In this document: in pieces, positions 1-6,189 of the stretch
Layout of the letters: every line of letters begins with the position of its first letter
How positions within the stretch are numbered: position 1 is the first letter of the stretch
From: Gymnopus androsaceus JB14
Taxonomy: Eukaryota > Basidiomycota > Agaricomycetes > Agaricales > Omphalotaceae
NCBI GenBank assembly: GCA_009733575.1
Contig: ML769418.1
Location: 339,096 to 349,768, forward strand
Length of the DNA: 10,673 bases
Direction: 5' to 3'
Notes under the pieces: generated by a model
The model's input: only the letters and a program-made list of their open reading frames with translations
Database searches by the model: none
What the model was told of the DNA's origin: nothing
Translations under genes and position numbers: made by a program

Positions 1-407
1 AAGATGAGGCTGCGGCTTTCTGTTTGCCAGCTAGACGTTCGCTACGTCTTTTCTCCTGTCTTTCGTTTTCTGCGATTTTGATAAATTGTTCCTGAACAAT
101 ATCAGGTAGATCGGCGTAATCCGGTAATTCTGCAGTATATTTAGTATCCTTGTGAGGAGTATTGTACCGGTTTGGGCAAGGCTGTTTAGCACAAACAAAC
201 CACCTCTGGTCGCTTTGGATTCCACCACCTGTCGCGGGTTTCGTCTTTATCCGCTATATGAGATTTCGAAGCGCAAGGTGCCTTCTGATCGGTGGCTTGT
301 AATGGTAATGGTAAAGGCGCTGGTTTACTGCTGGATGCTGCGGTGGCGGCGGCTTGTCCTGATGCTGTTCTGCGAGCTGTTGGTGCAGTAGGCCTAGGTT
401 GTGACAT
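1..407 (-). CDS. Element B first ORF, N-terminal part (gag-like, partial, one frame change)
   Basis: This is the start of the first open reading frame of the minus-strand LTR retrotransposon whose LTR is at 467-829. The ATG at 407-405 (MSQPRP...) comes 46 nt after the primer-binding site and is the first ATG that opens a long frame. The first ~50 residues are low-complexity, rich in Ala, Pro, Ser and Thr, with basic residues. The first frame stops at 188-186. A second frame is open from 253 to the window edge and holds WFVCAKQPCPNRYN, then an acidic stretch (ELPDYADLPDIVQEQF) and a Lys/Arg/Glu-rich, probably helical segment (ENERQEKRRSERLAG). The switch must lie within 253-186 and could be one indel or a programmed shift; I see no convincing intron. 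Position after a primer-binding site makes a gag-like role likely, but I do not recognise the domain. The rest lies left of the window. Confidence 0.5.
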
Positions 408-453
408 CAACAAGAGTTATGTCCACAAATAGATGCGTCAATGGTTTAAGGCC

Positions 454-466
454 GGGGCCCATAACC
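454..466 (-). promoter_or_regulatory. Primer-binding site of element B (half-tRNA iMet type)
   Basis: On the minus strand GGTTATGGGCCCC directly follows the LTR end. Its reverse complement contains CCCATAACC, which looks like the anticodon arm of initiator tRNA-Met (CAU flanked by stem sequence) rather than the 3' acceptor end. Drosophila copia and yeast Ty5 are known to prime from such a half-tRNA. The same 13 bases follow the 5' LTR of element A at 2945. The tRNA identity is inferred from the anticodon context. Confidence 0.7.
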
Positions 467-829
467 TATTAGAGTTACGTTCCTAAATAGGAAGTAGCAG
501 CAATAAGTCCACACAGGACTTATTGGTAACGATCACACAAATCAATGGGGGACAATAGTGGTATTACAGGGTATGGTACCTAAGCTTATATACAGTCCTA
601 AGTACAAATGATATATCAGGCAGGTGGCTACTGCGTGAACACTTGTGGCTACTGTCCATACGGTAAAGTGGGTACTGCGAGAGAGCAAGTGGATACGGCG
701 AAAGACTGAGTGGAGTCTGCGAGACAATAATAGTGGAGTGCATGGGATGGTGATACAAACAAGTGGAGACTACGAGAAAGCGTTCCATGTATAGTTCGAT
801 AGAATATATTTACCTTTGATATTCCAACA
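467..829 (-). mobile_element. 5' LTR of element B (minus strand), about 363 bp
   Basis: Read on the minus strand, the repeat begins TGTTGGAATATC at 829 and ends TCTAATA at 467, immediately before the primer-binding site. The expected terminal CA has become TA. The identity is proved by a second copy in the other orientation: its first 144 bases (829 to 686) match 10530-10673 without indels and with 6 substitutions by eye, about 4% divergence. A TATATAAG box lies at 592-585 on the minus strand, suitable for LTR-driven transcription towards the ORF at 1-407. The other LTR and the left target duplication lie outside the window. The 5-bp flank after 829 is CAGAG. Confidence 0.85.
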
Positions 830-1082
830 CAGAGTTTCATGACTTTACTCCAACACAATGAATATTATCACAACATACTGTATCTTTTTGACCATTACTT
901 TGTGGGATGTTACACATTATGGTGTAAATGAAATTTTTCATCAAATATGCACATGATAGATCCAACGTGCACCACACAACAGGCAACCACTATATATGGC
1001 CTAGTTAGGATAGAAGAATGCAAGAAGAATGATGTCCATAAACTATCCTAAGAGGTACCTTCTTTGGGCATTCTGCCTCATA
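830..1082. other. AT-rich spacer without recognisable gene
   Basis: I find no coding frame, TIR or LTR here. Small structures only: a direct repeat AGAAGAATG(C/A) near 1014-1032 and an inverted pair TTAGGATAG / CTATCCTAA around 1005-1050. It may be host intergenic DNA or older, unrecognisable transposon sequence. Confidence 0.5.
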
Positions 1083-1349
1083 TTTGCACTAGTAATATAT
1101 ACCAATAACTCATACTAATAACTCATAATGGTAGTAGTATCAGGACCATACAATACTAGTGTACTACTCCTAACTCATACTCATGAAACTATTCTACTAA
1201 TACTACTAGAAATTACTACTGTGACTCAGTCTACTAGTGTTGCTATTGCACTAATACTAGTACTAATAGCTTGTAGTAATATAGTATGTAGTAGTATTAT
1301 AGCCAGTATTGTTCTCATATCACTATCAATATGAGTTATTAAGTGCAAA
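1083..1349. repeat. Palindromic ACTAGT-rich MITE-like repeat
   Basis: The 267-bp block begins TTTGCACT (1083-1090) and ends AGTGCAAA (1342-1349), perfect 8-bp inverted ends. Just inside them AATAACTCATA on the left is answered by TATGAGTTATT on the right. The interior is dominated by short ACTAGT, AGTACTA and TAGTAGTA strings, so both strands look similar. No coding potential is credible. No clear target duplication is visible next to the ends, so a MITE identity is an inference from the inverted ends and from the related inverted copy at 1677-1776. Confidence 0.5.
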
Positions 1350-1676
1350 CAAATAATGAAAAATCCAACTGATTGGTTGGACTGGTTGGACCAATTGGAC
1401 TGAGATCAGAATGGAAGGATGGATCAAAGTACATATAAATCATTGTTTAGATGCCTTGAAAGAGATAAAGATGGACATGAGTTTGGATCTGGGTTGACCT
1501 GTGGGAAACAGGTCAACCAGGATCTGGATCTGCAACAGATATTACCTTTCGGATTGTCCATTAGGAGTGATTGTGGTTTTGGTTTGTTTCTATACCAAGC
1601 ACAGATCGAACTTATCACTGCACTCAAAATACAAGATGTCTGGTTGCTTTGGTACATAGCAAGTAGTACAATACTA
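1350..1676. other. Spacer between the two inverted ACTAGT-rich arms
   Basis: It holds a GGTTGGACTGGTTGGACC-like short repeat (about 1372-1392) and a perfect hairpin at 1492-1518. A 144-codon frame starts at 1419 but runs through the repeat arm and into the LTR of element A, so I do not call it a gene. Confidence 0.4.
1492..1518. repeat. Perfect 11-bp inverted repeat (hairpin)
   Basis: GGTTGACCTGT (1492-1502) and ACAGGTCAACC (1508-1518) are exact reverse complements around a 5-nt loop, GGGAA. There is no following T-run and no adjacent gene, so a terminator role is not supported. Confidence 0.7.
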
Positions 1677-1776
1677 GCACCAAGAACTCATATTGATAGT
1701 GGCATGAGTACAATACTGGCTATAATACTAGTACATACTATATTACTACAAGCTATTAGTACTAGTATTAGCAAGG
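1677..1776 (-). repeat. Inverted partial copy of the ACTAGT-rich repeat
   Basis: This stretch is the reverse complement of about 1243-1346, with a handful of mismatches; for example ACTCATATTGATAGTG, CAATACTGGCTATAATACTA and CTATTAGTACTAGTATTAG are shared. Together the two arms form a ~100-bp stem around a ~330-bp loop. Homology stops near 1774, just before a short purine run AGCAAGGGGGA. Confidence 0.7.
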
Positions 1777-1932
1777 GGGAACTGGGATTATGGACTGGTA
1801 TTGAAAGATATGCTCACAATCATGGACACATGATCAGGTACTCTGTACCATGATATTCAACATTGGCTTACCAATCACCGAAATCACATTCCTATATATT
1901 GATATCATTTGATTAATGTTATTCGCTAGTTA

Positions 1933-2634
1933 CAGAGACAAACCCCCAGGCAAAAAATACCCCCAGGTGAAAAAATTGATTCTACAGCAGCTTTGAGCAG
2001 GTTTCAGACCTCTGTTTTTTAAATATAATATCTAAAATGTGTCTACTTTAAGGCTGTAATATACCCAAGATACATACAATATATTATGCACCCAAAAAAA
2101 ATAAAACAATGAAAAACTACCACAAAAATCAAAAAATATGGAGATGTAGCATGATTAAGGAGCTCTATGGCCAAGTATTTGTATGCCATATGCCCTCTGA
2201 TGCTTGGAAGAGTATGTATCATACAATGAGGGCAAAAGGTGATGCTTCTGTATGTTATATTCTATCTCCTCCTCCTCCCCCCTCATAAACCCACCTTCTT
2301 TTTCTTCATCCTATGATTGGGCTGGGAGCTCATAGAAGAGCAGTTAAGGATTGAGAACACATTCAGCAAGTTGGAAGAGCAATTGGGTTATGCATTGTGG
2401 GTCCATTCGGTGATCACATGTGATATTTTCGCCTGGGGGTTTTGGGCACTTTTTCATGAACAGCAGTAATAACTTTATTTACATGTTAGATATGCTCAAA
2501 AAAATCTAAAAAAATTTGGGCATAATGCTACGATGCACATAGCTTGGCTGCGAGAAAATATTTGCTTAAATCATTCACTGGCCCAAGTTATTGCCCAATT
2601 TCTCCAAAAATTTTCGCCTGGGGGTTTGCTTCTG
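1933..2634. mobile_element. 702-bp Tc1/mariner-like non-autonomous element in the 5' LTR
   Basis: The ends are CAGAGACAAACCCCCAGGC on the left and, reversed, CAGAAGCAAACCCCCAGGC on the right. TA flanks both sides (1931-1932 and 2635-2636). The uninterrupted 3' LTR reads GTTACATACATGTG at this point, which is exactly the sequence left when the element and one TA are removed. A TA duplication with CAG-starting inverted ends fits Tc1/mariner; a TACA duplication is algebraically equivalent. There is no transposase frame. Extra CCCCCAGG copies lie at about 1960 and, inverted, about 2431-2439. Confidence 0.85.
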
Positions 2635-2778
2635 TACATACATGTGATTATAGCTATGATATCAACTGCTGATGTATATACATACATCACATTGTATGGA
2701 ACATTGTAAGCATGTACACTTACCAATACTGTACCTATTATCAGATTTAGGGTACTGTATAGTTTTACAGACATTTAG

Positions 2779-2785
2779 TATATAA
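2779..2785 (+). promoter_or_regulatory. TATA box in the 5' LTR of element A
   Basis: TATATAA lies in the part of the LTR upstream of an AATAAA signal (2853-2858) and 160 bases before the primer-binding site, the expected order for an LTR promoter. No experimental start is known. Confidence 0.5.
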
Positions 2786-2944
2786 GCTGTAGTAGTTTAC
2801 CTGTAGTAATTATCACTCTGCATACTACTGCTTTACTGTCCTCTCAGACAATAATAAACTCTCTCACAAACTGTTTCACTCCTCAAGCCTTACACTTGGT
2901 TAGTAACGTGGTTTCACCATCTGATCTCACCTTGCTGTTCAACA

Positions 2945-2957
2945 GGTTATGGGCCCC
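2945..2957 (+). promoter_or_regulatory. Primer-binding site of element A (half-tRNA iMet type)
   Basis: GGTTATGGGCCCC follows the LTR end TTCAACA directly. The complement contains the CAU anticodon context of initiator tRNA-Met, so reverse transcription would be primed from a tRNA cleaved in the anticodon loop, as in copia and Ty5. The same 13-mer is used by element B. Confidence 0.75.
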
Positions 2958-3705
2958 GAGTCTGTTCGATGAAAGTCTTACAACCATTGTGACTTTGTCA
3001 AATAGTTCATTACGTTAATGAACAATTCTGATCACTCTTAACTGAGTGTATTAGAAAGTTCAAGCTTGTGGTGCACTGGTTTGGTAGCAAGGTCAAACTT
3101 GCGATTGCTTTCCTTTCCTCTTCCGAGAAGAATGCCAAAAATATAAGGCTTCTTCTGTTCAGGCTAATAATACATATTGTATATACACAGGCACTCCACA
3201 ATGAACAAACTTTTGATTGTTTCACTTCACTGTGAGCGATTTAGGGACCGATTCCCCTTCCCAGGTAAACTTCTGCTGCTATGTGAATAATCAAAAGCAT
3301 ATGCACATAGGCTGGGCAAATGCAAACACATGTGAGATCTCTTGGCCTCTGACTGTATTCATTCCCCCATATTGCCTTAAGTCCCTTAAACACCTATTAG
3401 AATGATTGTGCACCTTAATGTGCGAATTGATCTTAATTGATCTTTGGCACTTTTGGTAGAACATCAAACAAATGGTTTTCTATTGGCATATGGTTTTAAT
3501 ACATAGCCTTTTACAAACACTTGCCAATGCTGATAGGAATGATCAGATTGGAGATGGAAATATGGATGGAATTAAAAATGCAATCAACACCTAACACTAA
3601 GTCAATGGGTAAAAGACATGTTGGATAGATTTGATGTTCATAACTGTATCATGCACTTCTTAATTGAACATTGCAGATTTCCTTTTATAGAACTCTTATC
3701 AAACA
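2958..3705 (+). other. Leader of element A, about 750 nt, non-coding
   Basis: No retrotransposon domain or other recognisable gene is present between the primer-binding site and the gag ATG. Short frames exist on both strands but have no recognisable motifs. Small structures: GTTCATTA-CGT-TAATGAAC (3005-3023) and a direct repeat TTGATCTTAATTGATCTT (about 3426-3443). It could hold packaging or dimerisation signals, or an old insertion I cannot recognise. Confidence 0.5.
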
Positions 3706-4557
3706 ATGTCTTCCTCTGCCATTACCATTATTCCTTATTTGGATGGTACCAACTATAGCACATGGTCTACTAGCATGATTGCCTATCTCCACCTCCAGAA
3801 ACTCATTGGATACATCAATGGATGATACCCTCATCCCCTACATACCTCATGTGTTGCTACGGCTGCTGAAGTCCAAGTGGGAACTTATTCCACTAACCAG
3901 GTGATTAATACATCTCCTGCTGACATCAGTGAAAAAATAGCAAACTGGGATGACAATGATGATTCTGCCATTGGTGCAATTGCTCTGCATCTCCCAGATC
4001 ACATTCACTGCAGTTAAAACAACTGCTAGGGAAACCTGGGACCACCTCAAAACCACTTTTGGAAGTCCCAGTGCTGCAGGCATGTTTGGCATCTTTAAAG
4101 AGGCCATCATGTTCAAAATGGCTGAAGGAATTGATCCAGCTATGCCAATTTCTTCCCTCCAATCAATTTTCTCATGTCTTATTGATTCCAGTTTGGTTGT
4201 CACTGAATCAATCAAGGCCATGATCTTGCTTGCTGCCTTACCCCGATCCATGGATGGCCTTGCCATGTCAATCTTGTCTTAGTATGATGCAAGCAACTTG
4301 ACAATGGCAGCTATTATTCCCACCATCCAGGATGAATTCAGATGCCATCAATCCACTGCTGTTTCTCTTCAATCCTGTCTTTCCACTGTGAAGAAACATC
4401 CTGCTGACGGATCCTTTTGGAACAACCAAAAGAAGAAGAAGGATAACCAGGGAGCACCCAAAGGGCTGCAAACTTGTACTTCTTCCCAACCTGGTAATTC
4501 TGATGGCAATAATAAAAAGAAGAAATTTAGGCATGGTGGCAAAGGCAAAAGGCTCAG
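3706..4557 (+). pseudogene. gag: gag of element A (copia-type capsid), broken
   Basis: The capsid precursor would package element RNA in cytoplasmic virus-like particles. The ATG at 3706 opens with MSSS and then LDGTNYSTWSTSMIAYL, the typical copia Gag start (UBN2/DUF4219-like: L-x-G-x-N-Y-x-x-W). TGA interrupts at 3823-3825 and TAA at 4015-4017. Near 3990-4015 the frame moves by one; the new frame carries ETWDHLKTTFGS, a conserved Gag helix, is stopped by TAG at 4280-4282 (probably CAG originally, in LSxYDASNL), and continues through a Lys/Gly-rich tail (NNKKKKFRHGGKGK). Near 4540-4555 the frame returns to the first one. I see no CCHC zinc knuckle; the basic tail may replace it in nucleic-acid binding. 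Many ORFs on the opposite strand here are shadows. Confidence 0.9.
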
Positions 4558-5297
4558 GCCCATGAGGCAACTGTGGAAAATCCTGTTGCCACTTTTGCTG
4601 CAGCTTATGTTGCTATTGCTCCTGGTATCACCAATGGTACCAAAGTTTCTTCCCCTCTGGTGGAGTCTTATGACCCCTACACTGGAGATTTTGATCCCCT
4701 CCTTGCCAACATGAAGGTTGAGGAAGAGGAGATTGATCTTGGAGGACTCGTTGACTCCTATATGGATGTTTATGAGGGTGAAACTTCTGGAACTGGTGAA
4801 GAGCAGTTGATTTTCTGGCAAGTTCCTTCCTTTTCTACAATTAAGAAAAAGTTCACTAAAATTTTGCACCAGATCTCTAAACAGAACTCCTACAATTATA
4901 CAATGCACACTATCTCAAGGCCATCTATTGATGGACCTATAAATACACCATACAATTTTAGTGCTCCTACTTTGTATTTATTGGACTCTGTATGTAATCT
5001 GCAACCCCTTGATGGGGTTGAATATATCAATTATATGCATAAATGTGTGAATAAGGAACATAATTGCACAGAAATCCAAGTCACAGCCAGTTCTTCTAAT
5101 CAGAAATGGCTGCTTGATTCAGGTGCTTCAGGACATTTCATCCCATACATTGAAGATTTTGCTGACTACAAGGAATTTGAAACTCCTTGTCCAGTACAAA
5201 CTGCAGACGGTTGCAATCAATCTTTAATTTTGGGATCTGGAACAATCTACATTCATCACCAGAATGGCACTGGCTTTACCCCAGCTGATTCTGCCAG
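4558..5297 (+). pseudogene. pol: Aspartic protease region of element A pol, cut by an insertion
   Basis: The open frame follows the Gag basic tail and carries an acidic stretch (KVEEEEIDL) before the retropepsin core KWLLDSGASGHF. Its catalytic Asp-Ser-Gly-Ala is encoded at 5116-5127. Downstream VQTADGCNQ and LILGSGTIYIHH match the second half of copia proteases. The protease would cleave Gag-Pol inside particles. The catalytic motif is intact, and the frame is uninterrupted from the Gag overlap to the insertion near 5298. The frame then continues to a stop at 5359-5361 inside the inserted element, so the last ~20 residues are transposon-derived. The protein sequence resumes after 6190. Confidence 0.9.
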
Positions 5298-5469
5298 CTT
5301 AATGCAAAAAATCATGATAAGTGTCATGGGCTGTTTTGCAAAAGATCCCAATAACTTTTAGCACTGATATTTTGGAAGCATTCACCAAATATTTGGAATA
5401 GTTAGATTGTGTTGCAGAATGTTTGGTAAATAAATAACAATAAAATCACCATAATTGTCTAATCTAGAA

Positions 5470-5545
5470 ATAGCTATCACGGGTGAAGGAGGGCCTGTGG
5501 GAAAAAACTGCCACCCCCCCCCTGCCCTGTGGTAGTGATAGCTAT
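5470..5545. repeat. Small inverted-repeat unit ATAGCTATCAC...GTGATAGCTAT
   Basis: An exact 11-bp inverted pair lies at 5470-5480 and 5535-5545. It encloses about 54 bases with a C-homopolymer (5513-5522) and GGGCCTGTGGGA / CTGCCCTGTGG strings. It may be a tiny nested element or just a hairpin within the larger one. Confidence 0.6.
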
Positions 5546-5611
5546 CCAACCATAACCTTATTTCACTCCTATACCCTAATTATCCTAGCCCTAACCCTGT
5601 ATATTTTAACA

Positions 5612-5629
5612 GTGGGGGCAAGCCCCCAC
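5612..5629. repeat. Perfect GC hairpin GTGGGGGC-AA-GCCCCCAC
   Basis: Two exact 8-bp arms surround a 2-nt loop in an AT-rich setting. It lies between telomere-like strings; no gene is adjacent. Confidence 0.7.
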
Positions 5630-5644
5630 ACCCCCATATCATCC

Positions 5645-5697
5645 TCAACCGTAACCCCTAACCCCTAACCCCCTAACCCCTAACCAATGCTAACCCA
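5645..5697 (+). repeat. Degenerate telomere-like array CCCCTAA / CCCTAA
   Basis: Repeated CCCCTAA and CCCTAA-like words with 6- to 8-nt spacing (AACCCCTAACCCCTAACCC and onward) resemble a variable telomeric C-strand. It lies within the inserted element, not at a chromosome end in this window. A shorter CCCTAA-like stretch lies at about 5576-5598. Confidence 0.7.
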
Positions 5698-5704
5698 TAG
5701 TTTG

Positions 5705-5782
5705 GCAATGTTTTGATCAGATCTCTATGTTAGGGTTAGCACTTGTGCTAACCCTAACATAGAGATCTGATCAAAACATTGC
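5705..5782. repeat. Perfect 38-bp-arm palindrome with TTAGGG core
   Basis: Positions 5705-5742 and 5745-5782 are exact reverse complements around a TT loop. The arms contain ATGTTAGGGTTAGCAC, so each strand carries both TTAGGG-type and CCCTAA-type sequence, plus GATCAGATCTCTA. Perfect identity of the arms in an otherwise mutated region suggests recent formation or ongoing correction. Confidence 0.9.
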
Positions 5783-5802
5783 TTAAATACCCTTTTTGGT
5801 AA

Positions 5803-5992
5803 CCCTAACCCTAACCCTAATCCTAATCCTAACATGATCATAATATTTTGCAAAATATTGCTTCAACATGCTAATTTGGACAATATACCCTAACCCTAAC
5901 CCTAACCCTAATCCTAACATGATCATAATATTTTGCAAAATATTGCTTCAACATGCTAATTTGGACAATATACCCTAACCCTAACCCTAACC
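5803..5992 (+). repeat. 85-bp tandem repeat: telomere-like block plus palindromic segment
   Basis: Two full units, 5803-5887 and 5888-5972, differ at one base by eye, and a third begins at 5973 and breaks off after about 20 bases. Each unit is about five CCCTAA/TCCTAA words followed by ~56 bases that include the perfect 18-bp palindrome AATATTTTGCAAAATATT (5842-5859 and 5927-5944). The TTTTGCAAAA core of that palindrome also appears in the TIRs of the surrounding element. Confidence 0.9.
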
Positions 5993-6189
5993 CTCCCCTA
6001 ACCTCACCTGACCTGATTACATAATATTCCAAATATGGTCTTACAAATATCTGGTGAACATAAATATGGTTGCTAGAATATTTGGCAAATCATCTAGCCA
6101 TATATTCCTATTCCAAAATGTCAGTGCTAAAAGTTATCGGGATCTTTTGCAAAACGGCCCACAACACTTATCGTGATCTTTTGCAAAAG

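Larger units (their letters stand above)
1799..2944 (+). mobile_element. 5' LTR of element A (split by insertion)
   Basis: The LTR is recognised by alignment with 10381-10529: 149 comparable bases with three substitutions. It starts TATTGAAAG where the 3' copy has TGTTGAAAG, a G-to-A change in the invariant TG, and ends TTCAACA at 2944, a perfect inverted match to TGTTGAA. It is split at 1932/2635 by a 702-bp element. Promoter-like signals are a TATATAA box at 2779-2785 and an AATAAA signal at 2853-2858, so transcription would start near 2810 and the R region would be short. Confidence 0.92.
5298..6189. mobile_element. About 890-bp long-TIR element with telomere-like repeats
   Basis: The first ~80 bases and the last ~75 bases are inverted repeats. 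Left: GCAAAAAATCATGATAAGTG, then TTTTGCAAAAGATCCC and ACTTTTAGCACTGA. Right, reversed: GCAAAAGATCACGATAAGTG, then the same motifs with a few transitions. Each TIR contains the module TTTTGCAAAAGATC/CGATAA twice. The element separates protease from integrase in an otherwise continuous copia pol. The flanks CTGCCAGC (5291-5298) and CTAGCAGC (6191-6198) could be a decayed 8-bp target duplication (6/8), so the superfamily is unsure and boundaries are good to a few bases. No transposase frame is present. The interior is AT-rich palindromes and CCCTAA arrays. Confidence 0.8.

Noticed and set aside
542..858. Three overlapping minus-strand frames of 61-74 codons
   Set aside because: They lie within the LTR of element B, which is repeated elsewhere and is non-coding in such elements.
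1492..1518. Rho-independent terminator
   Set aside because: No T-run follows, no gene precedes it, and the context is eukaryotic.
1419..1853. 144-codon open frame on the + strand
   Set aside because: It runs through a hairpin, the inverted ACTAGT-rich arm and then into the LTR of element A. It has no recognisable domain and crosses transposon boundaries, so it is chance.
2571..2774. 67-codon minus-strand frame across the mariner-like end and the LTR
   Set aside because: It spans an element boundary and has no motif.
3010..3225. Small minus-strand gene in the leader
   Set aside because: No motif or homology is recognised, and it lies within the leader of the retrotransposon.
3847..4908. Long minus-strand frames of 139 and 179 codons opposite gag and protease
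   Set aside because: They are the shadow of the gag-pol frames; the + strand has the conserved Gag and DSGA motifs.
5483..5668. 61-codon + strand frame in the telomere-like element
   Set aside because: It is made of hairpin and CCCTAA repeat sequence without protein-like features.
5645..5992. Chromosome end (true telomere)
   Set aside because: The arrays are short and degenerate, and copia pol continues on both sides; they are interstitial and within an inserted element.
5803..5992. CRISPR array
   Set aside because: Only two 85-bp units in direct tandem with no unique spacers, in a eukaryotic transposon context.
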